Source of the DNA: Rikenellaceae bacterium
GTDB taxonomy: Bacteria > Bacteroidota > Bacteroidia > Bacteroidales > Rikenellaceae
Assembly (NCBI GenBank): GCA_017936385.1
Contig: JAGBFQ010000023.1
Coordinates: forward strand, 1-64,000
Direction: 5' to 3'
DNA length: 64,000 bases
Under the pieces are notes generated by a model that saw only the letters and a list, made by a program, of their open reading frames with translations, was not told the DNA's origin and did no database searches. Of the stretch, positions 19,119-29,829 are shown in pieces. A program made the position numbers and the translations under genes. Numbering within the stretch: position 1 is the stretch's first letter; each line of letters begins with the position of its first letter.

Positions 19119-19313
19119 TTAAATATTAGAGTTCTTTTGACGCAGGATTGTGAGCATACGTGCTATATCTCTGCGAGATTTTTTAATTTCACTCGAATTC
19201 TCGATAGGCGATACGGTGTGGTTGAGTTTCATGCGGTTCAGGTTCTCTTTCTCCGCATCGATTCTCTCCTGAATTTCGGCCACCGAGAGCTCTTTTATTT
19301 CGGAAGTTTTCAT
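19119..19313 (-). CDS. rpmC: 50S ribosomal protein L29
   Basis: L29, a helical protein at the tunnel exit and docking site for chaperones and SRP (64 residues). It begins [18 protein letters not shown] and has the conserved [14 protein letters not shown] end. It lies 14 bp after rplP. Confidence 0.97.
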   Translation of the reverse strand: MKTSEIKELSVAEIQERIDAEKENLNRMKLNHTVSPIENSSEIKKSRRDIARMLTILRQKNSNI

Positions 19314-19327
19314 GTCTTTACTGTGTG

Positions 19328-19756
19328 TTAGATTGCGTTTTCAGTGTAATCTCGGCGTACAATAAATTTAGTGGCTACAGGCAGTTTTTGAGCGCCCAGA
19401 CGAAGTGCCTCTTTGGCTACCTCAATGGGTACACCCTCTGCCTCGAAGAGAATACGACCCGGAGTAATGGGAGCTACGAATCCTTCGGGATTACCTTTAC
19501 CCTTACCCATACGAACCTCGGCGGGTTTCTTGGTGATAGGTTTGTCCGGGAAGATGCGAATCCAAATCTGACCCTCACGTTTCATGTAACGGGTGATGGC
19601 CTGACGGGCTGCTTCAATTTGACGACCTGTAATCCAGCACGATTCCAGAGTCTTGATGCCGAACGAACCGAATGCAAGTTGATTACCTCTTTGGGCAAGA
19701 CCTTTCATCCTGCCTTTTTGCATTCTTCTGAACTTGGTCTTTTTAGGCTGTAACAT
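19328..19756 (-). CDS. rplP: 50S ribosomal protein L16
   Basis: L16, which helps position A-site tRNA (142 residues). It begins [19 protein letters not shown]; the middle shows the family core [18 protein letters not shown] and [24 protein letters not shown]. Located between rpsC and rpmC. Confidence 0.98.
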   Translation of the reverse strand: MLQPKKTKFRRMQKGRMKGLAQRGNQLAFGSFGIKTLESCWITGRQIEAARQAITRYMKREGQIWIRIFPDKPITKKPAEVRMGKGKGNPEGFVAPITPGRILFEAEGVPIEVAKEALRLGAQKLPVATKFIVRRDYTENAI

Positions 19757-19780
19757 TTTCTATTTTCGCTTTAGTCCGTT

Positions 19781-20515
19781 TTACTTATTGTTTCTTCTCT
19801 TGCCGCGACCGCCTTTGGGACCACGACCTTGTTGGCCTTGGCCGTTGTACGAGCCGGCGTTGGCGTTTTGGTATTCGAACAGGTCACGTTTACCATATAC
19901 GATACCGGTGCAAATCCAAACCTTTACACCAAGCAGACCTACTTTGGTCAGTGCTTCTGCCAAGAAGTAGTCTACATCGGCGCGGAAGGTGTGCAGAGGA
20001 ATACGACCCTCTTTGTAGGTCTCGCTGCGTGCCATCTCGGCGCCACCGATACGTCCCGAAATTTGGATTTTGATACCCTCAGCACCGCTGCGCATTGCCG
20101 ACGCAATTGCAGTTTTAACTGCGCGACGGTACGATACACGGCCTTCGAGCTGACGAGCGATGTTGTTTGCAACAATCACTGCATCGATGTCGGGGCGTTT
20201 TACCTCAAAGATGTTGATTTGAACATCCTTGCCGGTGAGTTTCTTCAGCTCCTCTTTGAGTTTGTCAACCTCTTGACCACCTTTACCGATGATGATACCC
20301 GGACGAGAGGTCGAAATTGTTACAGTAACGAGTTTGAGAGTTCTCTCGATGATAATCTTCGAAATACTTGCTTTGGCCAAACGGGCGTTCAAATATTTCC
20401 TGATAGTGGCATCTTCCACCAAACGCGATGAAAAATCCTTACCGCCGTACCAGTTGGAGTCCCAACTGCGAATGTAGCCTACACGGTTTGCTATTGGATT
20501 AACTTTTTGTCCCAT
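19781..20515 (-). CDS. rpsC: 30S ribosomal protein S3
   Basis: S3, at the mRNA entry channel (244 residues). The KH domain is visible ([21 protein letters not shown]) and the C-terminal domain contains [13 protein letters not shown] and [14 protein letters not shown]. The C-terminus is a Gly/Gln/Arg-rich tail of about 30 residues ending GKRRNNK, longer than in E. coli and probably disordered. Confidence 0.98.
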   Translation of the reverse strand: MGQKVNPIANRVGYIRSWDSNWYGGKDFSSRLVEDATIRKYLNARLAKASISKIIIERTLKLVTVTISTSRPGIIIGKGGQEVDKLKEELKKLTGKDVQINIFEVKRPDIDAVIVANNIARQLEGRVSYRRAVKTAIASAMRSGAEGIKIQISGRIGGAEMARSETYKEGRIPLHTFRADVDYFLAEALTKVGLLGVKVWICTGIVYGKRDLFEYQNANAGSYNGQGQQGRGPKGGRGKRRNNK

Positions 20516-20523
20516 TGCCTAAA

Positions 20524-20931
20524 CTATTTTTCTTCGGTTACCATTTTATCTACTACGATTGTCACGTGGTTCGAGCGCTTGCGGATACGGTGTGCGCGAC
20601 CTTGGGGAGCCGGTTGCACTCGTTTCAGCATTCTGCCGCCGTCGACAAAAATCTCTTTAACGCAGAGTTGTACATCTTCCAGACGAACACCCTCGTTTTT
20701 GGCTTGCCAGTTGGCGATTGCCGAGCTGAGGAGTTTCTCCAGTTTAATCGATGCCTCTTTCTTCGAGAAGCGCAAAATACCCAATGCTTTGTTTACCTCC
20801 ACACCGCGGATGATGTCTGCTACCAGACGCATTTTGCGGGGCGAAGTAGGGCAATCACGCAATATCGCTATTGCTTTTTGTTTTTTCTCAGCCTTTCTTA
20901 CCTCGGCTGCTTTATTTTTTCTTGCACCCAT
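20524..20931 (-). CDS. rplV: 50S ribosomal protein L22
   Basis: L22, whose beta-hairpin lines the exit tunnel and influences macrolide action (135 residues). Conserved parts are [30 protein letters not shown] and the hairpin/end region [27 protein letters not shown]. It carries an N-terminal Lys/Ala-rich extension ([18 protein letters not shown]). Confidence 0.98.
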   Translation of the reverse strand: MGARKNKAAEVRKAEKKQKAIAILRDCPTSPRKMRLVADIIRGVEVNKALGILRFSKKEASIKLEKLLSSAIANWQAKNEGVRLEDVQLCVKEIFVDGGRMLKRVQPAPQGRAHRIRKRSNHVTIVVDKMVTEEK

Positions 20932-20938
20932 AACTTAA

Positions 20939-21205
20939 CTATTTTCTATTACCCGAGTGACCACGGAAAGTACGGGTAGGAGCGAACTCGCCGAGTTTGT
21001 GACCTACCATGTTTTCAGTTACATAAACCGGAATAAATTTATTTCCGTTGTGAACAGCAATCGTCTGACCTACGAAATCAGGCGAAATCATACTTGCACG
21101 CGACCAAGTCTTGATTACGGCTTTATTGCCCGACTCGTTTTGTGCTATCACACGTGCTTCGAGTTTCGGCTCAATAAAAGGTCCTTTCTTTAATGAACGG
21201 CTCAT
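20939..21205 (-). CDS. rpsS: 30S ribosomal protein S19
   Basis: S19, a 30S head protein bound to S13 (88 residues). It starts [19 protein letters not shown] and has the signature [18 protein letters not shown]. Located between rplB and rplV. Confidence 0.98.
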   Translation of the reverse strand: MSRSLKKGPFIEPKLEARVIAQNESGNKAVIKTWSRASMISPDFVGQTIAVHNGNKFIPVYVTENMVGHKLGEFAPTRTFRGHSGNRK

Positions 21206-21220
21206 ATTATGCTATTTTAA

Positions 21221-22045
21221 TTATTTTTTCCTTTTTGAAATGATAAACTTGCTGGTAGTTTTCTTGGGGTTGCGAGTCTTGTAACCCTTTGCCAACAGAC
21301 CAGTACGCGAACGGGGGTGACCTCCAGATTGACGGCCTTCACCACCACCCATCGGGTGGTCAACCGGGTTCATTACAACACCACGGTTGTGGGGACGACG
21401 GCCCAACCAGCGGTTACGACCCGCTTTACCGCTGCTCTCGAGGTTGTGGTCTACGTTCGACACAACACCTACGGTTGCACGGCAGGTAACAAGTACCATA
21501 CGGGTTTCGCCCGAAGGAAGTTTAATAATAGCAAATTTGCCCTCACGAGCCAACAGTTGAGCATAGGTACCGGCGCTACGAGCCATTGCAGCTCCTTGAC
21601 CGGGGTAGAGTTCGATTGCGTGTACTACGGTACCCAGAGGAATCTCCGACAGAGGAAGGGCGTTACCTACCTCGGGAGCCACGCCGGCGCCGCTTACGAT
21701 GGTTTGACCTACTTGAAGGCCGTTGGGAGCCAAAATGTAGCTCTTCTCGCCGTCAGCGTAGCAAATCAGCGCGATGCGTGCGGTACGGTTGGGGTCGTAC
21801 TCAATCGTCTTAACAGTTGCAGGTACGCCGTCTTTTGCTCGTTTGAAGTCAATCAGACGGTAACGTTGTTTGTGACCACCACCGATATAGCGCATGGTCA
21901 TCTTACCTGTGTTATTGCGACCGCCCGAGCTTTTCTTTGCTTGCAAAAGCGATTTTTCGGGAGTCGACGTAGTAATCTCGTCGTAAGCCGCAATGATTTT
22001 ATGTCTTGTACCCGGAGTAATGGGTTTAAATTTTCTTACTGCCAT
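21221..22045 (-). CDS. rplB: 50S ribosomal protein L2
   Basis: L2, needed for subunit joining and peptidyl-transferase function (274 residues). The chosen ATG gives the family start [15 protein letters not shown]; an ATG two codons earlier (22051) overlaps the rplW stop and may be used. Diagnostic blocks are [23 protein letters not shown] and the C-terminal [14 protein letters not shown] with its functionally important His. Confidence 0.97.
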   Translation of the reverse strand: MAVRKFKPITPGTRHKIIAAYDEITTSTPEKSLLQAKKSSGGRNNTGKMTMRYIGGGHKQRYRLIDFKRAKDGVPATVKTIEYDPNRTARIALICYADGEKSYILAPNGLQVGQTIVSGAGVAPEVGNALPLSEIPLGTVVHAIELYPGQGAAMARSAGTYAQLLAREGKFAIIKLPSGETRMVLVTCRATVGVVSNVDHNLESSGKAGRNRWLGRRPHNRGVVMNPVDHPMGGGEGRQSGGHPRSRTGLLAKGYKTRNPKKTTSKFIISKRKK

Positions 22046-22050
22046 CTTCA

Positions 22051-22341
22051 TTAGATATTACTGTAAAAATCAATCTTATCGCCATCTTTCAAGGTAACCA
22101 CGGCTTTCTTGTAGTGATTGGTGCGACCGCTCAACAGACCCGCTTTGGTATAGCGGCTCTTGTTTTTACCCATGTAAACCATGGTGTTTACGCTGGTTAC
22201 AACAACACCGTACATTTTCTCTACGGCTTCCTTGATTTGCAGTTTGTTAGCGTCTTTGTTTACGATGAAACCGTATTGGTTCAATTTCTCGCCCATCTCC
22301 GTCATTTGCTCGGTCAGGACCGGTTTGATAATAATCTCCAT
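22051..22341 (-). CDS. rplW: 50S ribosomal protein L23
   Basis: L23, at the tunnel exit and the docking site for trigger factor and SRP (96 residues). It begins [15 protein letters not shown] and shows the conserved [23 protein letters not shown] and [16 protein letters not shown]. Located between rplD and rplB. Confidence 0.98.
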   Translation of the reverse strand: MEIIIKPVLTEQMTEMGEKLNQYGFIVNKDANKLQIKEAVEKMYGVVVTSVNTMVYMGKNKSRYTKAGLLSGRTNHYKKAVVTLKDGDKIDFYSNI

Positions 22342-22350
22342 AGTAAATCC

Positions 22351-22980
22351 TTAAGCTAACATTTCATTTAATACGTTTACTGCGCCCTCAGCCAGAACGA
22401 GTTGGTTTGCGTTCATAACATCGTAGGTGTTAACGTTCGATGCCAAAACTACCTTTACGTTTTGGAGGTTGCGAGCCGAAAGAATCAGGTTGGTGTCCAC
22501 CTCGGGAACTACTACCAAAACTTTCTTACCTGCAACATTGAGGTTTTGTTCGATAGCGACAAAGCTCTTGGTCTTAGGTGCCTCGAGAGTAAGATTCTCG
22601 ACAACAGTAATAGCCTCAGCTTTGGCTTTGTAAGTGAGTGCGCTACGGCGTGCAAGTTGTTTGAGTTTCTTGTTCAACTTGAAGCTGTAATCGCGGGGTA
22701 CGGGACCGAAGATACGGCCACCACCGGGGAACAAAGGCGACAAGATGCTACCGCAACGAGCGCCACCGGTACCTTTTTGACGTTTCAACTTGCGAGTCGA
22801 ACCGGCTACTTCGTTACGTTGTTTCGATTTGTGAGTACCTTGACGACGATTAGCAAGATGTTGCTTAACATCGAGATAAATTGCGTGGTCGTTGGGATTC
22901 TCCACGCCGAAGACTGCGTCAGAAAGAACTACTTTCTTACCGGTCTCTTTACCGAGGGTGTTTAATACAGCTAATTCCAT
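22351..22980 (-). CDS. rplD: 50S ribosomal protein L4
   Basis: L4, an early assembly protein with a loop reaching into the exit tunnel (209 residues from [15 protein letters not shown]; the frame is open four codons further upstream to 22992, inside the rplC stop region). The tunnel-loop segment [26 protein letters not shown] is present. In E. coli L4 controls the S10 operon; no evidence for that here. Confidence 0.97.
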   Translation of the reverse strand: MELAVLNTLGKETGKKVVLSDAVFGVENPNDHAIYLDVKQHLANRRQGTHKSKQRNEVAGSTRKLKRQKGTGGARCGSILSPLFPGGGRIFGPVPRDYSFKLNKKLKQLARRSALTYKAKAEAITVVENLTLEAPKTKSFVAIEQNLNVAGKKVLVVVPEVDTNLILSARNLQNVKVVLASNVNTYDVMNANQLVLAEGAVNVLNEMLA

Positions 22981-22981
22981 C

Positions 22982-23596
22982 TTACTTCTCAATTTTAACG
23001 TACGAACCTTTTGCTCCCGGAATCGAACCCTTTACAAGAATCAGGTTGTTCTCAGGAATTACTTTAACAACTTTAAGGTTAAGAACCTTAACTTGTGCGC
23101 AACCATAGTGTCCGGGAAGGCGTTTGCCTTTGAACACGCGCGAAGGGTAGGAAGACGCTCCCAGCGAACCGGGCTTACGTTGACGGTTGTGTTGACCGTG
23201 GGTCTGACCGCCCACTCCGCCAAAGCCGTGGCGTTTCACAACGCCTTGGAAACCCCTACCTTTCGAGATGCCGGTTACATCGACCCAGTCGCCCTCTTCG
23301 AACAACTCGGCGGTGATAACGTCACCAAGATTGTGCTCCTCTGCAAAGTCGAACTCTGCGAGTTTGCGTTTAGGGGTAACACCTGCTTTCTTGAAGTGTC
23401 CCATAAGACTACTGCTGGCGTGTTTTTCGGTAGTTTCGTCATAGGCAATCTGAACTGCCGAGTAGCCATCCTTCTCGACGCTCTTCAGTTGCGTAACAAC
23501 ACACGGACCAGCCTCAATAACAGTGCATGGCGTATTTTTGCCCTCAACACTGAAAACGGAAGTCATTCCGATTTTTTTTCCAATTAGTCCTGACAT
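22982..23596 (-). CDS. rplC: 50S ribosomal protein L3
   Basis: L3, an assembly initiator whose loop reaches the peptidyl-transferase centre (204 residues). It begins [15 protein letters not shown], with the loop [22 protein letters not shown] and [22 protein letters not shown]. It follows a 75-bp gap after rpsJ that holds an AT-only palindrome. Confidence 0.98.
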   Translation of the reverse strand: MSGLIGKKIGMTSVFSVEGKNTPCTVIEAGPCVVTQLKSVEKDGYSAVQIAYDETTEKHASSSLMGHFKKAGVTPKRKLAEFDFAEEHNLGDVITAELFEEGDWVDVTGISKGRGFQGVVKRHGFGGVGGQTHGQHNRQRKPGSLGASSYPSRVFKGKRLPGHYGCAQVKVLNLKVVKVIPENNLILVKGSIPGAKGSYVKIEK

Positions 23597-23650
23597 GATT
23601 GTCTGTTTACTTAAAATATAAAAAGTGTTTTCTTTTTTGTTTGGTTCCGA

Positions 23651-23666
23651 CTATAATATATTATAG
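23651..23666. repeat. 16-bp AT-rich palindrome in rpsJ-rplC gap
   Basis: CTATAATATATTATAG is a perfect palindrome in the 75-bp space between rpsJ and rplC. No TAnnTTTG promoter is evident nearby; its role is unknown. Confidence 0.5.
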
Positions 23667-23671
23667 GTATA

Positions 23672-23980
23672 TTACAGAACGGTGATTTGAACCTCTACGC
23701 CGGTGGGCAACTCGAGTTTCATCAGCGCGTCGATAGTTTTCGAAGTCGAGCTGTAAATGTCGAGAATGCGTTTGAAGGTGCAGAGTTGGAACTGCTCACG
23801 AGCTTTCTTGTTTACGAAAGTCGAACGGTTCACGGTAAAAATCTTCTTGCGAGTGGGAAGGGGCACGGGACCACTTACAACTGCGCCGGTAGTTTTTACG
23901 GTTTTGAGAATCTTATCGGCCGACTTGTCAACCAAGGTGTGGTCGAAAGATTTCATGGTAATTCTAATCTTTTGGCTCAT
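23672..23980 (-). CDS. rpsJ: 30S ribosomal protein S10
   Basis: S10, a 30S head protein that also serves in NusB-dependent antitermination (102 residues). It begins [21 protein letters not shown] and has [28 protein letters not shown], the loop where tetracycline-related changes occur elsewhere. It lies 2 bp after fusA; tuf, which often sits between them, is absent. Confidence 0.98.
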   Translation of the reverse strand: MSQKIRITMKSFDHTLVDKSADKILKTVKTTGAVVSGPVPLPTRKKIFTVNRSTFVNKKAREQFQLCTFKRILDIYSSTSKTIDALMKLELPTGVEVQITVL

Positions 23981-23982
23981 TG

Positions 23983-26094
23983 TTATTCAATATTTTTACG
24001 TTTTCCTGCTGCTTTTTCGATGACCTCCTGAGCTACGTTGTTAGGAACGACATCGTATTTGTTGAACTCCATCGACGAAGTTGCACGACCCGACGAAAGG
24101 GTACGAAGTACGGTTACATAACCGAACATCTCCGACAGGGGCACTTTGGCTTTAACCACACGTGCATTACCTTTTTGCTCCATACCGGCAATTTGGCCAC
24201 GACGTTTGTTAAGGTCACCAATGATGTCACCCATATTCTCCTCAGGGGTTACAACCTCTACCGACATAATCGGCTCTTGGAGCACGGCGCCCGCTTTGGC
24301 TGCTACGGCACGGAAACCGTTGCGAGCGCAAATCTCGAACGAAAGGGCATCCGAGTCAACCGGGTGGAACGAACCATCCTTCAGCACTACACGCATGCTG
24401 TCAACAGGATAACCTGCCAATGCACCGTTGGCCATTGCTGCCTCGAAACCTTTTTGTACGGCGGGAATGTACTCACGAGGAACGTTACCGCCCTTAACCT
24501 CGTCTACGAACTCCAAGCCGGGTTTGTCGCCCAATGCAGGACCGATTTCGAAAATAATATCTGCAAACTTACCACGACCACCGGTTTGTTTCTTGAATAC
24601 CTCACGGTGTTGAACAGGTTTGGTAAGAGCCTCTTTGTACGATACTTGAGGTGCACCTTGGTTAATCTCTACGCCGAACTCACGTTTCAGACGGTCAACG
24701 ATGATATCCAAGTGAAGCTCACCCATACCGCTAATTACGGTTTGACCGCTATCCTCGTCGGTTTTAACGGTGAAGGTGGGGTCCTCCTCTGCAAGTTTAG
24801 CCAGACCCATACCGAGTTTGTCAAGGTCTTTTTGAGTTTTGGGCTCAACTGCCAGACCAATCACGGGCTCGGGGAAAGTCATCGACTCAAGTACGATAGG
24901 AGCTTTCTCGTCGCACAGAGTGTCACCGGTACGAACCTCTTTGAAACCTACGGCTGCGCAGATGTCACCAGCCTCAACGAACTCGATGGGGTTTTGTTTA
25001 TTCGAGTGCATTTGATACAGACGGCTGATACGCTCTTTCTTGCCCGAACGGCTATTGAGAACATACGAACCAGCATCCAAGCGACCCGAGTATGCACGGA
25101 TGAAAGCCAAACGACCTACGAAGGGGTCGGTTGCAATCTTAAATGCCAAAGCGCAGAAGGGGTCGGTTGCATCTGCATGACGCACAGCCTCCTCGCCATT
25201 CGAAGGATTGGTACCAATAATTGCAGGTACATCCACAGGCGAAGGCAGGTAAGCGATGATGCTATCGAGCAGCAGTTGCACACCTTTATTTTTAAACGAC
25301 GAACCGCACAACATAGGAATCAACTTCATCGAGCAGGTTGCCTTACGGATTGCAGCCATCAACTCAGCACGAGTGATGCTATCGGGGTCGGTGAAGAATT
25401 TCTCCATCAGAGCCTCATCCTCGGCTGCTACTTCCTCGATAAGTTTGTTACGCCACTCCTCAGCCTCAGCTTGCATCTCTGCGGGAATATCTTTCAGCTC
25501 GAAGTTATCACGAACGGTCTTGTCATCGTTGTAGTAGATGGCCTTCATATCAATAAGGTCAACCAAACCAACGAATTTATCCTCCGAGCCGATAGGCAAT
25601 ACCAAAGGAAGGGGGTTTGCACCCAGACGCTCTTTAACTTGAGCGCAGACATTCATAAAGTCGGCACCGGTACGGTCCATTTTGTTAACGTAACCGATAC
25701 GGGGAACGTTGTATTTATCAGCTTGACGCCATACGGTCTCACTTTGGGGCTCAACACCACCAACAGCACAGAAAGTAGCAACGGCACCATCCAGAACGCG
25801 CAACGAACGCTCTACCTCTACGGTAAAGTCAACGTGTCCCGGGGTGTCAATCAAGTTGATTTGGTAGGTCTTAGAGTTGTAGTTCCAGAAAGCGGTGGTA
25901 GCAGCCGAGGTGATGGTAATACCACGCTCTTGCTCCTGAGCCATCCAGTCCATGGTAGCGGTACCCTCGTGAGTCTCACCGATTTTGTGAGTCTTTCCGG
26001 TATAGAAAAGAATACGCTCCGAGGTAGTCGTCTTACCGGCATCAATGTGAGCCATGATACCGATATTTCTGGTATATCTTAAATCTCTTGCCAT
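23983..26094 (-). CDS. fusA: elongation factor G
   Basis: Translocase GTPase of protein synthesis (703 residues, five domains). GTPase motifs are [15 protein letters not shown] (about 15-29), the switch region ending [22 protein letters not shown] (G3) and [10 protein letters not shown] (G4). The C-terminal domains include [17 protein letters not shown] and [27 protein letters not shown]. It lies in the str operon rpsL-rpsG-fusA and continues without a break into the S10 operon. Confidence 0.98.
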   Translation of the reverse strand: MARDLRYTRNIGIMAHIDAGKTTTSERILFYTGKTHKIGETHEGTATMDWMAQEQERGITITSAATTAFWNYNSKTYQINLIDTPGHVDFTVEVERSLRVLDGAVATFCAVGGVEPQSETVWRQADKYNVPRIGYVNKMDRTGADFMNVCAQVKERLGANPLPLVLPIGSEDKFVGLVDLIDMKAIYYNDDKTVRDNFELKDIPAEMQAEAEEWRNKLIEEVAAEDEALMEKFFTDPDSITRAELMAAIRKATCSMKLIPMLCGSSFKNKGVQLLLDSIIAYLPSPVDVPAIIGTNPSNGEEAVRHADATDPFCALAFKIATDPFVGRLAFIRAYSGRLDAGSYVLNSRSGKKERISRLYQMHSNKQNPIEFVEAGDICAAVGFKEVRTGDTLCDEKAPIVLESMTFPEPVIGLAVEPKTQKDLDKLGMGLAKLAEEDPTFTVKTDEDSGQTVISGMGELHLDIIVDRLKREFGVEINQGAPQVSYKEALTKPVQHREVFKKQTGGRGKFADIIFEIGPALGDKPGLEFVDEVKGGNVPREYIPAVQKGFEAAMANGALAGYPVDSMRVVLKDGSFHPVDSDALSFEICARNGFRAVAAKAGAVLQEPIMSVEVVTPEENMGDIIGDLNKRRGQIAGMEQKGNARVVKAKVPLSEMFGYVTVLRTLSSGRATSSMEFNKYDVVPNNVAQEVIEKAAGKRKNIE

Positions 26095-26112
26095 AACTAT
26101 CGATTCCGCTAA

Positions 26113-26589
26113 CTAAAATCTAAAGTGTGCGAATGCCTTGTTGGCCTCAGCCATACGGTGCATCTCCTCTTTACGTTTGAATGCAGCACCCTCATTGTTG
26201 TAAGCAGCCATAACCTCAGCAGCAAGTTTCTCTGCCATCGAGTGACCGGCGCGTTTACGCGAATAAAGGACCATATTTTTCATCGAGAGTGAAATCTTAC
26301 GCTCCGGTCTAACCTCGGTAGGTACTTGGAAGGTAGCACCACCAACACGGCGCGATTTAACTTCGACTTGCGGCGTGATGTTCTCCAATGCTTGTTTCCA
26401 AATCTCCAGAGGAGCCTTGTCTGCATCTTTCATCTTCTCGCCAACCATATCCAATGCGTCATAGAATATGGCATACGCAATACTCTTCTTGCCATCCAGC
26501 ATCAAGTTGTTTACAAAGCGAGTAACCATTACATCGCCAAACTTGGGATCCGGAAGTAGAATTCGCTTTTTAGGCTTTGCTTTTCTCAT
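26113..26589 (-). CDS. rpsG: 30S ribosomal protein S7
   Basis: S7, the primary binder organising the 30S head, near the E site (158 residues). It begins [27 protein letters not shown]; the middle shows [17 protein letters not shown] and the C-terminal [48 protein letters not shown], typical of the family. Confidence 0.98.
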   Translation of the reverse strand: MRKAKPKKRILLPDPKFGDVMVTRFVNNLMLDGKKSIAYAIFYDALDMVGEKMKDADKAPLEIWKQALENITPQVEVKSRRVGGATFQVPTEVRPERKISLSMKNMVLYSRKRAGHSMAEKLAAEVMAAYNNEGAAFKRKEEMHRMAEANKAFAHFRF

Positions 26590-26626
26590 TGTTTAATACT
26601 GTTTTAACTTCGTTGTTCTTAGTTGA

Positions 26627-27004
26627 CTACTTTTGTTTGGGGCGTTTTGCACCGTATTTCGAACGGCGTTGACGGCGGCCATCCACACCTGCGGAATCCA
26701 AGGCTCCGCGTACCAAGTGGTAACGTACACCGGGGAGGTCTTTCACACGACCACCACGAACCAAAACGATTGAGTGTTCTTGCAGGTTGTGACCTTCTCC
26801 GGGGATGTAGGCATTCACCTCTTTACCGTTGGTCAGACGAACCCTCGCAACTTTACGCATAGCCGAGTTAGGCTTCTTAGGGGTGGTGGTGTAAACACGC
26901 ACGCACACACCGCGTCGTTGCGGACAAGCATCGAGCGAAGGCGACTTACTTTTGAACTCGAGTTGCTCTCTGCCGTTTCTTACTAACTGTTGAATAGTAG
27001 GCAT
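26627..27004 (-). CDS. rpsL: 30S ribosomal protein S12
   Basis: S12, at the decoding centre (125 residues). The two streptomycin-determining regions, [11 protein letters not shown] and [13 protein letters not shown], carry the wild-type lysines, so no streptomycin-resistance substitution is seen. It is the first gene of the str-S10-spc-alpha supercluster, with a consensus promoter and a short hairpin upstream. Confidence 0.98.
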   Translation of the reverse strand: MPTIQQLVRNGREQLEFKSKSPSLDACPQRRGVCVRVYTTTPKKPNSAMRKVARVRLTNGKEVNAYIPGEGHNLQEHSIVLVRGGRVKDLPGVRYHLVRGALDSAGVDGRRQRRSKYGAKRPKQK

Positions 27005-27048
27005 CTTAAACTTTGTCCTTTAATGTGTTTGATAATTAATTTCACTGC

Positions 27049-27101
27049 CTCGTTCCTTAAAACGAGCGTGCAAAGTTACTCATTTTTTTTGATATACAAA
27101 A
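27049..27101 (-). promoter_or_regulatory. promoter and leader hairpin of rpsL
   Basis: TTTTG (27101-27097), 18 bp and TAACTTTG (27078-27071) form the promoter of the ribosomal supercluster. The transcript begins around GCACGCTCG, and the sequence CTCGTT-ttaagg-AACGAG (27066-27049) can form a 6-bp hairpin in the leader. Confidence 0.75.
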
Positions 27102-27343
27102 TTTTTACAAACTCTTTTGTGCTGTTTTTTCAGCATTTTAGCCCATTTTGGGTCGTGGATTGATTGGAATTTCTTATACAAATAACAAAAGAATAAATCA
27201 CGCTTATCATCACCGCCTGACACAAAGCCCATATCATTAATAAACAGCGGATTACGCGCAGCACTATTTTCTCACAAAATCGCCCAACACAAGATTTCGC
27301 AAGAGTGCAACGTTAATGTTTCGTAACACACAAACCCGAGAGA
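27102..27343. other. intergenic, no gene seen
   Basis: Between the rpsL promoter and the promoter of the TPM-domain gene there is AT-rich sequence with no supportable coding frame, repeat or strong hairpin. Confidence 0.6.
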
Positions 27344-27375
27344 TTTCAGTTTTCTCAAAAAATAAATTACCTTTG
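27344..27375 (+). promoter_or_regulatory. promoter of TPM-domain gene
   Basis: TTTC (27344-27347), 20 bp and TACCTTTG (27368-27375) form a promoter with a one-base-off -33 box, about 20 bp before the ATG at 27397. Confidence 0.6.
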
Positions 27376-27396
27376 TAAGAAACGATATTTTCAGAA

Positions 27397-28287
27397 ATGG
27401 GCAAAAAACTCATAATCATTGTGATGCTGCTTGTCACATCGGTGGCGGGAGCGTGGGCCGAGGGCTACACAGTCGAGACTGTTCCGAATGTGCAGCTCAG
27501 TGACCGACACAACTTTGTGAGTAACCCCGACCGACTATTGTCACCCACGGCAACAGACTCAATCAATTCGATGCTCAACCGCCTACGTGACCAAGGGTTA
27601 GCCGAAGTTGCGGTGGTTGTCGTTGACAAGGTATCGGCCGACGAGGACACCTATTTTTTCGCGCACAACCTGCTCAATCGTTGGGGCGTAGGTGTCGAAG
27701 GCCAGGACAACGGCCTTGTGTTGTTTGCCAGCCTCGGGCTACGACAAATCCAGATTGAGGTGGGTTACGGACTCGAGGGTAAGATGACCGATGCGCTGTG
27801 CAAAAGAGTCATCGACCGGGTGATTGCTCCGCACCTTTCGGCGGGCGATTGGGACGGTGGAATAACTGCCGGTGTAGCGGCTATTTACGGTACGCTCACC
27901 GAAAATCCGCAATACTTCGCCACGGGTCGCAGTGAGGAGATTCCCGCGCACATTCCTTTCATTATAATGTGCTGTGTGTTAGCCTTATTCACGGCCGTGC
28001 GTTATGCAGCCGAGCGTCTGCGCAACCGTTGCCCGAGATGTAAACGTCACGGAGTTATGTACACCTCGCACTCGCGCATCGTAAGTGACACTTTGATGAG
28101 TCGAACTATCGAAACCACGCGTCGTTGCAGGCATTGCGGCCACACAACTTTCGAGATGTCTACCATCAACAAGGCCCACATCGTCGGAGGTTTTGGGCCT
28201 CGTGGAGGCGGTGGATTCGGCGGCTTCGGTGGTGGTGGCTTTGGCGGCGGAATGTCCGGCGGCGGAGGTGCTCGCGGAGGTTTTTAA
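27397..28287 (+). CDS. TPM-domain (DUF477) membrane protein
   Basis: A 296-residue protein of the TPM_phosphatase/YgcG family. A signal peptide (MGKKLIIIVMLLVTSVAGAWA) is followed by the TPM domain (about residues 35-180; conserved RLLSPTATDSINSMLNRLR, NGLVLFASLGLRQIQIEVGYGLEG). A transmembrane helix lies at about 190-208, then a cytosolic segment with two CxxC pairs (CPRCKRHG and CRHCGH) that could bind zinc, and a Gly/Phe-rich tail. The domain is exported and the zinc-ribbon-like part is probably cytosolic. The neighbouring LemA gene is a common partner of TPM proteins in bacteria. Biochemical function is not established. Confidence 0.88.
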   Translation: MGKKLIIIVMLLVTSVAGAWAEGYTVETVPNVQLSDRHNFVSNPDRLLSPTATDSINSMLNRLRDQGLAEVAVVVVDKVSADEDTYFFAHNLLNRWGVGVEGQDNGLVLFASLGLRQIQIEVGYGLEGKMTDALCKRVIDRVIAPHLSAGDWDGGITAGVAAIYGTLTENPQYFATGRSEEIPAHIPFIIMCCVLALFTAVRYAAERLRNRCPRCKRHGVMYTSHSRIVSDTLMSRTIETTRRCRHCGHTTFEMSTINKAHIVGGFGPRGGGGFGGFGGGGFGGGMSGGGGARGGF

Positions 28288-28377
28288 ATAGATTGGGGAG
28301 CTCAAATGCAAAAGAATATATTCCTATATATTATATATAAGTAAACAGAAACACGAAAAAAGAGAAATTTCAGAACT

Positions 28378-28959
28378 ATGAAAAAAGGAACAATCATTAC
28401 CATTGCCGTGGTGGCCGCCGTAGCCGTATGGTGCGTGGGTACATACAACGGTTTTGTCAAAAAGGAGGAGACCGTTAAGAAGGCATGGTCGCAAGTTGAG
28501 AACCAATACCAACGTCGCAGTGACTTGATTCCCAACCTCGTATCCACCGTCAAAGGTTACGCTGCTCATGAGAGTGAAACCCTCGAAAGCGTAATTGCCG
28601 CACGCTCGGCAGCTACCTCCGTAACGGTTGACCCCAACAACCTCACTGCACAAAGCATTGCCGACTACCAACAAGCGCAAGGTCAGGTTGGAGCGGCTCT
28701 GAGTCGACTGATTGCCCTGCGCGAGAGCTACCCCGACTTGAAGGCCAACCAAAATTTCTTGGAACTTCAAGCACAACTCGAGGGCACCGAAAACCGTATT
28801 TCGGTTGAGCGCAAACGTTTCAACGACGAGGCTCAAAACTACAACACCTCATTGCGAAAGTTCCCCAACAACATCATGGCCTCCATCTTTGGTTTCGAAC
28901 AGATGCCATACTTCGAGGCAGCCGAAGGTAGCCACAAAGCTCCCGTTGTTGAGTTTTAG
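28378..28959 (+). CDS. LemA family protein
   Basis: A 193-residue LemA-fold protein. An N-terminal membrane helix (residues 5-22) is followed by a helical bundle with the family signature VEKAWSQVENQYQRRSDLIPNLV-like segment (here KKAWSQVENQYQRRSDLIPNLV in parts) and ESYPDLKANQNFLELQAQLEGTENRI. Known members are anchored in the inner membrane with the bundle outside; the function is unclear. It lies 90 bp after the TPM-domain gene with no promoter found between them, so co-transcription is likely. Confidence 0.92.
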   Translation: MKKGTIITIAVVAAVAVWCVGTYNGFVKKEETVKKAWSQVENQYQRRSDLIPNLVSTVKGYAAHESETLESVIAARSAATSVTVDPNNLTAQSIADYQQAQGQVGAALSRLIALRESYPDLKANQNFLELQAQLEGTENRISVERKRFNDEAQNYNTSLRKFPNNIMASIFGFEQMPYFEAAEGSHKAPVVEF

Positions 28960-28967
28960 CACGCAGA

Positions 28968-29768
28968 ATGGCAACCGCAAGGAGAGATAGCTGGGCGCTG
29001 GTCACAGGCGGCAGTTCGGGTATAGGAAGATGCTACGCCGAACAGTTGGCAGACCGAGGTTACAACATTTTGTGTGTCAGCAACCGCGAAGATGAAAACG
29101 ACGCCGTAGCAAAGCTGATTCGTTTGCGCTATGGTGTTCGCACGGTGGCCTTGTGCAAAGACCTATCCGACCCGCAATCGGCCTACGAGCTGCACGACTA
29201 CTGCCTGCACGAAGGGCTGGAGATTGAAATTTTGGTCAACAACGCGGGAATACTGCTGTTCGATACGCTCGAACATACCTCAGACCGAGCCATCGACACC
29301 GCCATCGGATTGCACGTCCACACCCCTACACTACTGTGTAAATTGTTCGGTGGCGATATGTGCCGTCGTGGACATGGTTACATACTGATTATGTCGTCGG
29401 CCACGGTGCGTCTGGCCTACCCGACCATCGCAGTGTACAACGCAACCAAGAGCTACCTACGAAACTTTGCCGCCTCGCTGTGGTTCGAGATGCGCCACTA
29501 TGGAGTGAGCGTCACGACCATCTATCCGGGAGCCATCGACACGCCGCTGTACTCACTCGAGGAGAGGTATCGCCGCCCGTTGCGCGCATTGGGAGTGATG
29601 ATGTCACCCGAGAAGTTGGCACGTAAAGCTCTGCGCCGCATGTTCCGTTGTCGCAAGAACTACACACCGGGCATGTTCACAAAATTTGTATTGTGCGTAG
29701 CCCCGCTAATTCCCGACCGCGTGATTCTATGGGTTATGCGCCATCCGAAGCTACGCCATTTATTCTAA
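28968..29768 (+). CDS. short-chain dehydrogenase/reductase
   Basis: A 266-residue classical SDR. The Rossmann nucleotide-binding motif TGGSSGIGRCYAEQL (about 13-27), NNAG (about 91-94), the catalytic Ser in IMSSATVR and the YNATK pair (Tyr and Lys of YxxxK) are all present. The C-terminus ends in a hydrophobic stretch (FTKFVLCVAPLIPDRVILWVM), suggesting membrane association as in ketoacyl/steroid-type SDRs. Substrate unknown. It starts 8 bp after the LemA gene and is the last gene of this operon. Confidence 0.88.
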   Translation: MATARRDSWALVTGGSSGIGRCYAEQLADRGYNILCVSNREDENDAVAKLIRLRYGVRTVALCKDLSDPQSAYELHDYCLHEGLEIEILVNNAGILLFDTLEHTSDRAIDTAIGLHVHTPTLLCKLFGGDMCRRGHGYILIMSSATVRLAYPTIAVYNATKSYLRNFAASLWFEMRHYGVSVTTIYPGAIDTPLYSLEERYRRPLRALGVMMSPEKLARKALRRMFRCRKNYTPGMFTKFVLCVAPLIPDRVILWVMRHPKLRHLF

Positions 29769-29814
29769 AAAAAAGCAGTACGACCTTCACGTGAAGGTCG
29801 TACTGTTTTTTTTT
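29767..29814. terminator. bidirectional terminator, 30-bp perfect palindrome
   Basis: Positions 29776-29805 are a perfect 30-bp palindrome centred on CACGTG, with A on the left and nine T on the right. It lies between the convergent ends of the SDR gene and pyrE and can terminate both. Confidence 0.9.
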
Positions 29815-29829
29815 ACAAGTTTCCGCTTT

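Noticed and set aside
23980..26082. 700-codon open frame on the plus strand opposite fusA
   Set aside because: It is an antisense shadow of the strongly biased fusA codons; the protein has no recognisable domain and fusA is certain.
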